A DNA stretch of 64,000 nucleotides from Prevotellaceae bacterium (GCA_021772015.1 JAETNS010000001.1:62001-126000), one strand, 5' to 3'. Shown: positions 24,386-34,121, counted from the stretch's first letter. Notes: generated from the sequence alone by a model not told the origin. Program-made: numbers and translations.

Positions 24386-26671
24386 ATGAACAGATACCTT
24401 ATAGCCTCCATGCCTCTGCTTCTTATGGGTAATGTGATGGCATGGGCCGAGAATACTCCCGTTGATTATGTGAACCCTCTGGTGGGAACGCATTCCAAAC
24501 ATGAACTTTCTACAGGAAACACCTATCCTGCAACGGCATTGCCATGGGGAATGAATTTCTGGACCCCGCAGACAGGCAGAATGGGAGACGGGTGGGCTTA
24601 CACATACGATGCCGATAAAATCAGAGGTTTCAAACAGACCCATCAACCAAGCCCGTGGATGAATGACTACGGACAATTCTCGATTATGCCCGTGACAGGC
24701 CGTCCGGTTTTCAATCAAGATGAGCGTGCAAGCTGGTATTCCCATAAGGCCGAGGTCTCGAAACCATATTACTACAGGACCTATCTTGCCGATCATGATG
24801 TTGTCACCGAGATTGCTCCAACGGAGCGCGCGGCTATGTTCCGTTTCACTTTTCCCGACAACGACTCCTATGTCGTCATTGATGCATTCGACAACGGTTC
24901 ATCCGTGACCATTGTCCCGGAAAAGAATATGATTGTCGGTTATACCACGAAAAACAGCGGCGGTGTGCCTGACAATTTCAAGAATTACTTTGTCGTGGAA
25001 TTCGACAAGCCTTTTACATACAAAGCTGTAGTCGCAGACGGAACAATAAATGAGGGAGAACGGGGATCTGTCACAACCGATCACGCCGGTGCGATCGTTG
25101 GCTTCAAGACACATAAAGGTGAGACGGTCCATGCTCGTGTCGCATCCTCATTCATAAGCCCCGAACAAGCTCTGCGCAACCTTGGGGAAGTGAACGACAA
25201 GACGTTTGATCAGATCATGCAAAACGGCCGTGACAGATGGAACGAAGTTCTCGGACGCGTAGAAATTGAAGACAGCGATATAGACAAACTGCGTACGTTC
25301 TATTCCTGCCTGTATCGCTCGGTGTTGTTTCCCAGAAGTTTTTATGAATATGACGCAAACGGCAACGTTGTACACTACAGCCCATATAATGGCGAGGTCC
25401 GTCCGGGGTACATGTTTACCGACACCGGTTTCTGGGATACATTCCGCGCGCTTTTCCCTTTGTTGAATCTCATGTATCCTTCCGAAGCGTCAAAAATGCA
25501 GGAAGGTCTTGTCAATGCCTATGATGAGAGTGGATTTCTTCCCGAATGGGCAAGCCCGGGCCATCGCAACTGTATGGTCGGCAACAACTCTGCGTCTGTG
25601 GTGGCGGATGCCTATCTCAAAGGCATAAGAGGTTACGATGCGGATCGTCTTTGGGAAGCCGTCGTCCATGGCGCGGACAACCATTTGCCCGGAACATCAA
25701 GCGGAAGATACGGTCATGAGTTTTATAACCGGCTTGGCTATGTGCCTTACAATGTCGGCATAAATGAAAATGCTGCCCGGACGCTTGAATATGCCTATGA
25801 CGACTGGTGTATCTATCAGTTTGGAAAAGCGCTTGGAAAGCCGGCGGCAGATATTGAACGCTATGCGAAAAGCGCGATGAACTACAGAAATCTGTTCGAC
25901 AAGGAATACAACCTGATGTGTGGTAAAAATGAGGACGGTCAATTCCAGCGCCCATTCAGTCCATTGAAATGGGGCGACGCTTTTACCGAAGGTAACAGCT
26001 GGCATTACTCCTGGAGCGTTTTCCACGATCCACAGGGCCTGATAGATCTTATGGGTGGCAAGGAGACGTTCAACCATATGCTTGATTCCGTATTCACTGT
26101 CCCCCCTGTGTTTGACGAGAGTTATTACGGATCTGTGATACATGAGATACGTGAGATGCAGATCATGAACATGGGCAATTACGCCCACGGCAACCAGCCC
26201 ATTCAACATATGATATACCTGTATAATTACTCCGGCGAACCATGGAAAGCCCAGCAGCATGTGCGCGAGGTGATGGACAAGATGTACAATGCCAATTTCG
26301 ACGGCTACTGCGGCGACGAGGACAACGGCCAGACATCGGCGTGGTATGTTTTCTCGGCGATGGGCTTCTATCCTGTGTGTCCGGGAGCCAACGAGTATGT
26401 CCTTGGCACCCCATATTTCAAGAATATGAAACTTAACCTTGAGAACGGTAAGAGCGTCGATATCATGACCGAGAACAACAGCGACGACAATTGCTATATT
26501 GACGCGATGACAGTCAACGGGAAAAAATATTCAAAGAATTTTCTTTCACACAAGCAGCTTGCCGACGGGGCGAAAATAAGATTTGCCATGAGCGCGGCTC
26601 CAAACAGATCCCGTGGCACACTCCCCTCCGACGCTCCTTATTCATTCACCACAGACAAAACTCGAAAATAA
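24386..26671 (+). CDS. GH92 exo-alpha-mannosidase
   Basis: This 761-residue secreted enzyme has a signal peptide (1-22), an N-terminal beta-sandwich (about 25-250) and an (alpha/alpha)6 domain. GH92 enzymes are Ca-dependent inverting exo-mannosidases. The probable acid is Glu535 in FTEGNSWHYSW and the base pair is Asp644/Asp646 in CGDEDNGQTSAWYVFSAMGF. The segment VIHEIREM has His586-Glu587, which by offset matches a His-Glu pair that I recall from alpha-1,2-specific members. The usual GNEP motif reads GNQP (602-605). The gene starts 12 nt after a strong terminator, and its stop codon overlaps the GH125 start by one base (TAATG), so the two are translationally coupled. Confidence 0.94.
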   Translation: MNRYLIASMPLLLMGNVMAWAENTPVDYVNPLVGTHSKHELSTGNTYPATALPWGMNFWTPQTGRMGDGWAYTYDADKIRGFKQTHQPSPWMNDYGQFSIMPVTGRPVFNQDERASWYSHKAEVSKPYYYRTYLADHDVVTEIAPTERAAMFRFTFPDNDSYVVIDAFDNGSSVTIVPEKNMIVGYTTKNSGGVPDNFKNYFVVEFDKPFTYKAVVADGTINEGERGSVTTDHAGAIVGFKTHKGETVHARVASSFISPEQALRNLGEVNDKTFDQIMQNGRDRWNEVLGRVEIEDSDIDKLRTFYSCLYRSVLFPRSFYEYDANGNVVHYSPYNGEVRPGYMFTDTGFWDTFRALFPLLNLMYPSEASKMQEGLVNAYDESGFLPEWASPGHRNCMVGNNSASVVADAYLKGIRGYDADRLWEAVVHGADNHLPGTSSGRYGHEFYNRLGYVPYNVGINENAARTLEYAYDDWCIYQFGKALGKPAADIERYAKSAMNYRNLFDKEYNLMCGKNEDGQFQRPFSPLKWGDAFTEGNSWHYSWSVFHDPQGLIDLMGGKETFNHMLDSVFTVPPVFDESYYGSVIHEIREMQIMNMGNYAHGNQPIQHMIYLYNYSGEPWKAQQHVREVMDKMYNANFDGYCGDEDNGQTSAWYVFSAMGFYPVCPGANEYVLGTPYFKNMKLNLENGKSVDIMTENNSDDNCYIDAMTVNGKKYSKNFLSHKQLADGAKIRFAMSAAPNRSRGTLPSDAPYSFTTDKTRK

Positions 26672-28131
26672 TGCTTCACATCCCAATGCAATTACGCTAT
26701 ATCATATTGGCGGCAATGTGTTCGACCGGCGCAGTGACATTTGCTGCCCCTGCCGCTCCGGAGGTCTGCAAATGCCCCGCAGACGCAATTGCTGTCAATG
26801 ACCGGCCGAAGGAATCAGAGCGGCTTTTCCATTCAAAAGCAGTGGAGAGGAAGATCAACGAGGTTGTGTCCCGGTTGAAAAATCCCAAGCTTGCGCTCAT
26901 GTTTGTCAACTGTTTCCCCAACACGATTGATACAACCGTCCACTTCAGGGAGATGGAGGACGGTACCCCTGATACATTTGTATATACGGGCGACATCCAT
27001 GCCATGTGGCTGCGTGACAGCGGAGCGCAGGTCTGGCCATACGTGATGCTGGCAAATGAGGATCCGGAGCTTCAGAAGATGATCGCCGGTGTGATCCTCC
27101 GGCAGTTCATGTGCATAAACATCGATCCCTATGCCAATGCTTTCAATGACGGGGCGATCCCTGACGGTCACTGGATGACCGACATGACTGACATGAAGCC
27201 CGAACTCCATGAGCGGAAATGGGAGATAGATTCCTTGTGTTACCCTATCAGACTTGCCTATGAGTATTGGAAGAGAACCGGAGACACAAGTGTCTTTGGG
27301 GAAGACTGGATCAACGCCATAAAGAATGTGTTGCTGACATTCAAGGCGCAGCAGCGTAAAACGGATCTCGGCTCTTATAAGTTCCAGAGGAAGACCGAAC
27401 GCGCCCTTGACACCATGACTAACGATGGACTCGGCAACCCGGTTAAACCTGTGGGACTGATTGCTTCTGCGTTCCGCCCCTCTGATGATGCCACCACGTT
27501 TCAGTTTCTCATTCCCTCCAACTTCTTTGCCGTGACCTCCCTCAGAAAAGCGGCGGAGATCCTTTCGACCGTCAATCATGAAAAGGATCTGGCCGATGAG
27601 TGCAATTCCCTTGCCGATGAGGTCGAGAAAGCGCTGCATGAATACGCGGTATATGACCATCCCGAATATGGCAGAATATATGCCTTCGAGGTTGACGGAT
27701 TTGGTAACCGGCTGCTCATGGACGATGCGAATGTCCCGTCACTTATAGCGATGCCATATCTCGGAGATGTCGACATTGATGATCCTGTTTACCGGAATAC
27801 CCGCAATTTTGTCTGGAGCGATTCCAATCCATACTTTTTCAAGGGAAGTGCCGGAGAAGGGATAGGGGGGCCTCATGTGGGCTATGATATGATCTGGCCC
27901 ATGAGCATCATGATGAAAGCATTCACCAGCACCGATGATGCGGAGATCAAGGAATGTATTGAAATGCTTATGGCGACGGATGCCAATACGAATTTCATGC
28001 ACGAATCCTTTCATAAGGACAATCCGGAGAACTTTACCCGTCCCTGGTTTGCCTGGCAGAACACGTTGTTCGGAGAGTTGATCCTGAAACTGATCAACGA
28101 CGGCAAACTCGAACTACTCAATTCAATTTGA
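26671..28131 (+). CDS. GH125 exo-alpha-1,6-mannosidase
   Basis: This 486-residue exported enzyme fills an (alpha/alpha)6 fold of normal GH125 length. The family motifs VYTGDIHAMWLRDSGAQ, EIDSLCYPIRLAYEYW and FMHESFHKDNP are present. By family comparison Asp187 is the likely acid and Glu445 the base. GH125 removes terminal alpha-1,6-mannose, the linkage made accessible by GH76 cleavage and GH92 side-chain trimming, so the three enzymes form a coherent alpha-mannan set. The signal peptide is about residues 1-25. An in-frame start at 26686 is also possible. The next ATG follows the stop by one base. Confidence 0.94.
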   Translation: MLHIPMQLRYIILAAMCSTGAVTFAAPAAPEVCKCPADAIAVNDRPKESERLFHSKAVERKINEVVSRLKNPKLALMFVNCFPNTIDTTVHFREMEDGTPDTFVYTGDIHAMWLRDSGAQVWPYVMLANEDPELQKMIAGVILRQFMCINIDPYANAFNDGAIPDGHWMTDMTDMKPELHERKWEIDSLCYPIRLAYEYWKRTGDTSVFGEDWINAIKNVLLTFKAQQRKTDLGSYKFQRKTERALDTMTNDGLGNPVKPVGLIASAFRPSDDATTFQFLIPSNFFAVTSLRKAAEILSTVNHEKDLADECNSLADEVEKALHEYAVYDHPEYGRIYAFEVDGFGNRLLMDDANVPSLIAMPYLGDVDIDDPVYRNTRNFVWSDSNPYFFKGSAGEGIGGPHVGYDMIWPMSIMMKAFTSTDDAEIKECIEMLMATDANTNFMHESFHKDNPENFTRPWFAWQNTLFGELILKLINDGKLELLNSI

Positions 28132-28132
28132 A

Positions 28133-29101
28133 ATGAAAAAAGTATTTCTTGCAGTCGCGTTACTGTTAAGCCCGGCGTGGCTTGGGGCTGTCAATCCAGT
28201 GTTTGAAGGTTGGTATGCCGATCCTGAAGGGGTGATATTCGGTAACAGATACTACATCTATCCTACATGGAGCGACTTATACGAGAACCAGACTTTCATG
28301 GACTGCTTCTCTTCTGACGATCTTGTGAACTGGACACGCCACCATGCGATAATTGACACCGAAGAGGTCAAGTGGGCACACAAATGCATGTGGGCCCCAG
28401 CCGTGGTCGAAAAGGATGGCAAATACTATCTCTTCTTCTCGGCCAATGATGTCCATGAAGGAGAGATCGGGGGAATTGGTGTGGCCGTGGCGGATACTCC
28501 CACCGGCCCCTTCAAAGACCTTCTGGGGAAACCGCTCATAAATGAAATTGTAAATGGCGCACAACCGATAGACCAGTTTGTCTATAACGACAATGGTTCA
28601 TGGTACATGTACTATGGAGGCTGGGGACATTGCAATGTCGTGAAACTCAATGATACTTTCACCGGCCTGGAAAAATGGGAAGACGGCAACCTGTATCGGG
28701 AAGTGACACCGCAAAACTATACCGAGGGCCCGTTTATGCTCAAACGTAACGACAAATATTACTTCATGTGGAGCGAAGGGGGTTGGGGTAATCCCGACTA
28801 TTCCGTCGCCTATGCCATTTCGGACAGCCCCGTCGGTCCTTTTGAGCGGGTTGGGAAAATCCTTGTTGAGGATCCGGCAGTCGCTTCCAGTGCGGGCCAT
28901 CATTCCGTGATTCAAATCCCGAATACCGACGAGTACTACATAGTATATCATCGTCGTCCTCTTGGAGACACCGGGCGAGACCATCGTCACACATGTATCG
29001 ATCGTATGGAATTCAACGAGGATGGCACAATTGCCCCGGTAAAGATCACCTTTGACGGGGTTCCTGCCAGGCCGATATCAATCACCGCGTTTTCAAAGTA
29101 A
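28133..29101 (+). CDS. GH43 family glycoside hydrolase
   Basis: This 322-residue secreted five-bladed propeller has a signal peptide (1-20) and all three GH43 acids: Asp30 in WYADPEG, an Asp in QPIDQFVY and a Glu in YTEGPFML. It lacks accessory domains and the C-terminal tail seen on other locus proteins. It differs from the 9492-10640 enzyme and is probably of another subfamily, so the two may remove different side-chain sugars. It is packed one base after GH125. A 135-nt gap follows with no clear promoter. Confidence 0.9.
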   Translation: MKKVFLAVALLLSPAWLGAVNPVFEGWYADPEGVIFGNRYYIYPTWSDLYENQTFMDCFSSDDLVNWTRHHAIIDTEEVKWAHKCMWAPAVVEKDGKYYLFFSANDVHEGEIGGIGVAVADTPTGPFKDLLGKPLINEIVNGAQPIDQFVYNDNGSWYMYYGGWGHCNVVKLNDTFTGLEKWEDGNLYREVTPQNYTEGPFMLKRNDKYYFMWSEGGWGNPDYSVAYAISDSPVGPFERVGKILVEDPAVASSAGHHSVIQIPNTDEYYIVYHRRPLGDTGRDHRHTCIDRMEFNEDGTIAPVKITFDGVPARPISITAFSK

Positions 29102-29236
29102 AATACTTGACATCCGGCTGTGATGCCATGAAAGTTTATCAAAGGCATTCAGTTTTGATTCCCGCCTCGATGGAGTCGGTTTCTCTCAATGGGAGCGGGG
29201 AAGTCGTATTAGTCACAATTTCATAAAAATAATCGT

Positions 29237-30352
29237 ATGTACAATGAAGATAAACGCATCGTGGCTACGCTCGATGCCGGAGGGACTAATCTCGTATTCG
29301 GGGCAATGCGTGGATGTGAGTTTATCGGTCAGCCGGTCACGCTTCCGTCCAATTCGACGAATCTTGACCTCTGTCTTGCAAAGATGGTTGAAGGGTTCCG
29401 CCATATCATCAATTCTCTTGAAGAAAGACCCGTCGCGATCTCGTTCGCATTTCCCGGTCCGGCAGATTACCCTAACGGTATCATTGGCGGACATTTGCCG
29501 AATTTCCCATGCTTCCGTCAAGGAGTAGCTCTTGGAAGATTTCTGAGCAGGACATTCAACTTGCCTGTCTTTATCAATAACGACGGTGACCTTTTTGCCT
29601 TTGGCGAGGCCATGGCCGGTGCATTGCCGGAAATCAACAGGCGCCTTTCAGAAGCCGGATCCGACAAGAAGTATAAAAACCTGCTCGGATACACTTTCGG
29701 CACAGGCCTTGGCATCGGGCAAGTAATTGATGGCAGGCTTAACCTTGGCAATAATTCTTGTGTCGAGACTTTCTGTCTCCCTTCACATGAAGATAAGAAT
29801 ATCATCGCCGAAGACTACTGCTCCATAAGAGCGGTGGTAAGGGAGTATGGAAACCTTACAGGTGACGCGACATGTAGTCTGACACCTCGTGACATATGCG
29901 AGATTGCCGATGGAAAACGGGATGGAGACAGGGAGGCCGCAAAAGAGACGTTCGCGCGTTTTGGCCGTCAAGCCGGTGACGTTATGGCCACGGCAGTCAC
30001 TCTCACCGACTCTCTGATCGTCATAGGAGGTGGACTCACAGGAGCCTCCCACCTTATAATGCCCGAGCTCCTGAAACGACTGCGGTCTTCAATAAAATCA
30101 ATAAACGGGGAAGATGTAAGCCGTGTCCAGCTCAATGTTTTCAATCTTGATGATGAAGTTGAGTTTGAAAATTTCGCGAAAGGTGATTCCCGTCAGCTGA
30201 AAGTCTATGGATTCGACGAGTATGTCACTTACGACCCCATGAAACGTACGGGTGTCACGATTTCCCGGCTGGGAGCTTCCAAGGCTATTTCAATCGGGGC
30301 ATACACATATGCCTTGTCAATGTTGGACAATCAAAACAGCAATCATGAATAA
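29237..30352 (+). CDS. ROK family sugar kinase
   Basis: This 371-residue cytoplasmic protein lacks a signal peptide. The ATP-binding TLDAGGTNLVFG (about 11-22), FAFPGPADYPNG, INNDGDLFAFGEA (with the catalytic Asp expected in NNDGD), TFGTGLGIGQV and VIGGGLTGA are ROK motifs. The zinc-binding CxCGxxGC signature of typical ROK glucokinases and ManNAc kinases is absent; only isolated cysteines occur there (SCVETFC). It probably phosphorylates a monosaccharide released by the locus enzymes, with mannose or fructose as the likeliest guess. Its stop overlaps the next start by 8 nt. Confidence 0.88.
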   Translation: MYNEDKRIVATLDAGGTNLVFGAMRGCEFIGQPVTLPSNSTNLDLCLAKMVEGFRHIINSLEERPVAISFAFPGPADYPNGIIGGHLPNFPCFRQGVALGRFLSRTFNLPVFINNDGDLFAFGEAMAGALPEINRRLSEAGSDKKYKNLLGYTFGTGLGIGQVIDGRLNLGNNSCVETFCLPSHEDKNIIAEDYCSIRAVVREYGNLTGDATCSLTPRDICEIADGKRDGDREAAKETFARFGRQAGDVMATAVTLTDSLIVIGGGLTGASHLIMPELLKRLRSSIKSINGEDVSRVQLNVFNLDDEVEFENFAKGDSRQLKVYGFDEYVTYDPMKRTGVTISRLGASKAISIGAYTYALSMLDNQNSNHE

Positions 30353-32909
30353 ACTCCTTGTCGCGTTTATATCGATACTTTGCGCCATAGCTGCAAATGG
30401 GAAAGAACATCTGTCTGTTTCTTTCTCTCCGGCTGATGGCGGGTTTGCCCTTGTTGGAGCTGATATCGTGATTGATTCATCCGATGATAAGCTCATTGGC
30501 AACGTCGCTGAAATGTTTGCGGGAGATATGAAGATGGTAACTGGTTCTTCACCTGCCATAACAAACAGACGGTCTGGAAAGCCGAATATAATTTTCGGTA
30601 CATTAGACAGCAGACACATTAAAAGTCTGGTATCCAAAGGACTGTTAAACGTCGAGACATTGAAGGGTGGAGTAGAACGGTTTCTTGTTTACACCATCGA
30701 CGGCCGTACTCTTGTTGTCGCCGGAAACGATCCTCGTGGTGCGGCTTATGGTTTGCTGACGTTAAGTGAGAAGATGGGTGTCTCCCCTTGGTTCTGGTGG
30801 GCCGACGTTCCGGTCATGAGACATGATGCTGTCTATGTGAAAGCCGATTACGTGTCAGACAGTCCGTCAGTCCGTTATCGGGGTATCTTTATCAATGATG
30901 AGGATTGGGGACTTTACGAGTGGTCTGCAAAAACTTTTGAACCGGAGACAGGCAGTATCGGACCTAAGACCTACCGGAAGGTCTGCGAATTGCTGTTGCG
31001 TCTGAAATGCAATATGCTCGCACCTGCAATGCATCTTTGTTCCCATACATTTTATTCACATCCGGAAAACAAGATAATAGCGGATGAATATGGTATTATG
31101 ATTACCACATCCCATTGCGAGCCATTGCTTTTCAATAATTTGTCAAGCTATGAATGGCGGGGCGACAGAGATGGGGAATGGGATTACGGCACAAACCGGC
31201 AGACCATATACGACAAGCTTGACGCTCGTGTGAAAGAAGCGTCCCCTTATGAAAACATCTATACTATGGGGCTGCGAGGACTTCATGATGAAGGTATGCG
31301 CGGTAATTATTCGATGTATGACAGGGTCAGACTACTTGAGCAGGCGGTAACGGATCAACGTGAGATTCTCGGAAAACATATTGAAGCGCCAATTGACTCG
31401 ATCCCCCAGATCCTTGTCCCATATAAAGAAGTGCAGCAAATATATGAGGCCGGGATGGATGTGCCTGATGACATCACACTTGTCTGGCCCGATGACAATT
31501 ACGGATATATGAAGATGCTGAGCAATCCCCGCGAACAGCAGCGTCGCGGGCGTTCGGGCATCTACTACCATATCTCTTATCTTGGTGTGCCACACGATTA
31601 CCTCTGGCTGAGCACCACTCCTCCCGCGCTTATGTACGAAGAGCTGAAAAAAGCATACGACACCGGTGCTGACCGCTATTGGCTCCTTAACGTGGGAGAC
31701 ATCAAACCGATGGAGCTTTCAATACAGATGTTCGCCGCAATGGCCTGGGACTTCGGTAGTTTCAATTATAACAACGCAAACAGCTATCAGGCGGAATTTC
31801 TTGCCTCTCTTATCGGAAAGAGATATCTGCCGCAACTCCAATCGATTCTCGACGAGTATTACCGCCTCGCATGGAGCCGCAAACCGGAGCATATGGGGTG
31901 GGAGCGCGAATGGGATTCCCCGGAATTCACCGGCATGAAGTCCACTGAATTCTCCTTTGAGAACTACAATGACGCGCAATCCCGTCTGGCCGACTATGCC
32001 GCTGTCTCGGAGCATGCCGCCGGGATTCTTGAGGAACTTCCCCAAGACAAGAAGGCAATGTTTTACGAGATGCTCGGATATCCCGTCATGGCCTCCGCGC
32101 TGATGAACGAGAAATTCCTCCTCGCCCAGCTCAATCAGGAAATGGCCCTGAAAGGGGAATTTGGAAAAGCCAATTGGGCCGGGGAGAAGGCGCAGAAAGC
32201 TTTCAGCGACCTTCAGGAACTTACCCGCCGCTATAACGGGCTGCTTGACGGGAAGTGGAATCATATGATGCAGATTCCCAAAGGGGTCTGCGCCCTTTAC
32301 CAGGAAATGCCCCATGTATCCATCGTCCAGGATGCCCCGGAGGAGATAGATCTGAGCCCCCGGATAGAAGAGTACCGTCTCGACAGCTGCCTGTATGTCC
32401 CTGTGAACTCCTTCTCGGAGGTCTGCGCTTCCGATAACCATTCATTCCGCCTCATCAAGGGGCTGGGATATGATTGGGAGGTTGTCCAGATGGGGGAAGT
32501 CACCGAACCGGAGGCAGATCCGTCGGACACGGGGGACTTTTCGGTCAGCTACACACTCCCGGCGATTGATGCCGATTCAGTCAGGGTGATTGTCTATACC
32601 GTACCGCGCTTCCCCGTTTACAAGGGAGCCTCTACCGCTTTCGGAATCTCCATTGACCATTCCGCGCCGGAAGTCATAAACTACCTGCCTGTAGAGCAGT
32701 CCAGGCAGTGGAAAGACAATGTGATCCGGAACGCGATGGTCAGCCGGACCGCTTTTCGCATTGACCGTGAGGCTCCCGACCACAAGCTCACCATTACCTG
32801 TGGTGCTCCCGGACTTCTTATACAACGTATTCTCGTAGACTGGGGTGGACTCAGACCGACATACGTCGGGCCCTCCGTTCCGGTCGAAAAATTCACCTCT
32901 CAAAAATAG
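30345..32909 (+). CDS. GH115 family enzyme (alpha-glucuronidase type)
   Basis: This 854-residue exported protein has a signal peptide (1-19). I chose the ATG at 30345, which overlaps the kinase stop (ATGAATAA), because only this start yields a clean signal sequence. A GH20-like N-terminal domain (about 25-165), a TIM barrel (RYRGIFINDEDWGLYEW, LRLKCNMLAPAMH, VWPDDNYGYMK, NVGDIKPMELSIQMF), a helical domain and a C-terminal beta-sandwich (about 705-850) match GH115. Characterised GH115 enzymes remove alpha-1,2-linked (methyl)glucuronic acid from xylan and some other glycans. Its presence next to mannosidases suggests an acidic branched substrate. From about 31.8 kb the codon usage becomes visibly more GC-rich. 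Confidence 0.92.
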   Translation: MNKLLVAFISILCAIAANGKEHLSVSFSPADGGFALVGADIVIDSSDDKLIGNVAEMFAGDMKMVTGSSPAITNRRSGKPNIIFGTLDSRHIKSLVSKGLLNVETLKGGVERFLVYTIDGRTLVVAGNDPRGAAYGLLTLSEKMGVSPWFWWADVPVMRHDAVYVKADYVSDSPSVRYRGIFINDEDWGLYEWSAKTFEPETGSIGPKTYRKVCELLLRLKCNMLAPAMHLCSHTFYSHPENKIIADEYGIMITTSHCEPLLFNNLSSYEWRGDRDGEWDYGTNRQTIYDKLDARVKEASPYENIYTMGLRGLHDEGMRGNYSMYDRVRLLEQAVTDQREILGKHIEAPIDSIPQILVPYKEVQQIYEAGMDVPDDITLVWPDDNYGYMKMLSNPREQQRRGRSGIYYHISYLGVPHDYLWLSTTPPALMYEELKKAYDTGADRYWLLNVGDIKPMELSIQMFAAMAWDFGSFNYNNANSYQAEFLASLIGKRYLPQLQSILDEYYRLAWSRKPEHMGWEREWDSPEFTGMKSTEFSFENYNDAQSRLADYAAVSEHAAGILEELPQDKKAMFYEMLGYPVMASALMNEKFLLAQLNQEMALKGEFGKANWAGEKAQKAFSDLQELTRRYNGLLDGKWNHMMQIPKGVCALYQEMPHVSIVQDAPEEIDLSPRIEEYRLDSCLYVPVNSFSEVCASDNHSFRLIKGLGYDWEVVQMGEVTEPEADPSDTGDFSVSYTLPAIDADSVRVIVYTVPRFPVYKGASTAFGISIDHSAPEVINYLPVEQSRQWKDNVIRNAMVSRTAFRIDREAPDHKLTITCGAPGLLIQRILVDWGGLRPTYVGPSVPVEKFTSQK

Positions 32910-32915
32910 CTTGAT

Positions 32916-34055
32916 ATGAAAAAACTATTGTTTCCTGTACTTGCGATGGCCGCCGCGATGACAGGATGTAATCACTCTTCCGCCCCGCTGACCGTCTCCG
33001 GGCTTAACCCGGCTGATTTCGACACGATTGTCGACGGAAAGCCTGTAGGGCTCTTCACTCTTACCAATGGCCGCGGACTTGAGGCTTGTATCACAAACTA
33101 TGGCGGCAGAATCGTCTCCCTATCCGTGCCCGATCGCAATGGCGAGATGAAGGATGTAGTACTCGGCTTCGACAATATCCGTGATTATTTCCCCGAAAAT
33201 AACCAGACCGATTTTGGGGCCGCCATCGGCCGTTATGCCAACCGTATCAACCGGGGAAGATTCGTCATCGACGGAGACACCGCTTTCCTCCCCCAGAACA
33301 ATTACGGCCACTGCCTCCACGGAGGGACCGATATGGGGACCTTGGGATGGCAATACCGGGTATATGATGCTGACCAACCCAATGACTCAACTCTTGTCCT
33401 CACCCTGGAGGATGCCGACGGCAACAATGGATTTCCCGGAAAGGTCAACGCCACGGTGACTTACACCCTTACCTCCTCCGATGACCTCCGTATCGACTAC
33501 GCCGCTGTCACCGACAAGCCGACCGTGATCAATCTTACGAACCACAGCTACTTCAACCTTGGCGGAGATCCTTCGAAGAGCATTCTCGACAATACCCTGA
33601 TGATTGCCGCTTCCGGTTTCACTCCCGTAGACAGCACCTTCATGACTACCGGCGAGATCGCTTCCGTTGAGGATACTCCCTTTGATTTCCGCGTGGCCCA
33701 TCCCGTCGGCGACAGCATCGGTTCCGCCAACATCCAGATTCTCAATGGCAAGGGCTACGATCACAACTTTGTTTTTGACTACAACGATAAAGCTGTCGCC
33801 ACCCTTTATTCCCCTGCTTCGGGAATCCGGATGGAGGTGTTTACCGACCAGCCCGGCATCCAGATCTACTCCGGTAATTTCCTTGACGGCTCGGTGACCG
33901 GCAAACGCAATATCCCCTACAACCGCAACGCCGCCATTTGTCTGGAGACCCAGCATTATCCCGACAGCCCCAACAAACCTGAATGGCCCTCCGTGCGCCT
34001 CAATCCCGGCGAAAAATACCAGTCGACCACTTCGTTCCATTTTTCAACCAAATAA
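32916..34055 (+). CDS. galM: Aldose 1-epimerase (galactose mutarotase), lipoprotein
   Basis: This 379-residue beta-sandwich enzyme interconverts alpha and beta anomers of free sugars. The family motifs are all present: GRYANRINRGRF (about 108-119), HCLHGG, the catalytic His in NLTNHSYFNLGG, and the catalytic Glu in CLETQHYPDSPN. A signal sequence with lipobox AMTGC makes it an exported lipoprotein, presumably periplasmic, acting on sugars set free by the exo-enzymes before uptake. It lies 6 nt after GH115 and is the last catabolic gene of the run. A 22-bp palindrome begins at its stop codon. Confidence 0.93.
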   Translation: MKKLLFPVLAMAAAMTGCNHSSAPLTVSGLNPADFDTIVDGKPVGLFTLTNGRGLEACITNYGGRIVSLSVPDRNGEMKDVVLGFDNIRDYFPENNQTDFGAAIGRYANRINRGRFVIDGDTAFLPQNNYGHCLHGGTDMGTLGWQYRVYDADQPNDSTLVLTLEDADGNNGFPGKVNATVTYTLTSSDDLRIDYAAVTDKPTVINLTNHSYFNLGGDPSKSILDNTLMIAASGFTPVDSTFMTTGEIASVEDTPFDFRVAHPVGDSIGSANIQILNGKGYDHNFVFDYNDKAVATLYSPASGIRMEVFTDQPGIQIYSGNFLDGSVTGKRNIPYNRNAAICLETQHYPDSPNKPEWPSVRLNPGEKYQSTTSFHFSTK

Positions 34056-34076
34056 CCAGTTACTTAAGTAACTGGT
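34055..34076. promoter_or_regulatory. 22-bp perfect palindrome, operator-like
   Basis: The palindrome has the half-site ACCAGTTACTT and no loop, and is followed by a third AGTTACTTA at 34089-34097. It has no T-run, so it fits an operator better than a terminator. Its core CTTAAGTAACTG is also found at 10652-10663, upstream of the minus-strand GH43 gene. Confidence 0.5.
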
Positions 34077-34121
34077 CAAAATTATTTTAGTTACTTATAA
34101 CCATAATTATCACTCTTCATT

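Noticed and set aside
31719-32441. Open minus-strand frame of 240 codons
   Set aside because: It is antisense to GH115 in its GC-rich half, where long shadow frames are expected.
33387-34040. Open minus-strand frame of 217 codons
   Set aside because: It is antisense to the mutarotase, whose active-site motifs are intact.
34055-34076. Palindrome as a Rho-independent terminator of galM
   Set aside because: There is no loop and no T-run directly after it; kept as an operator-like site instead.
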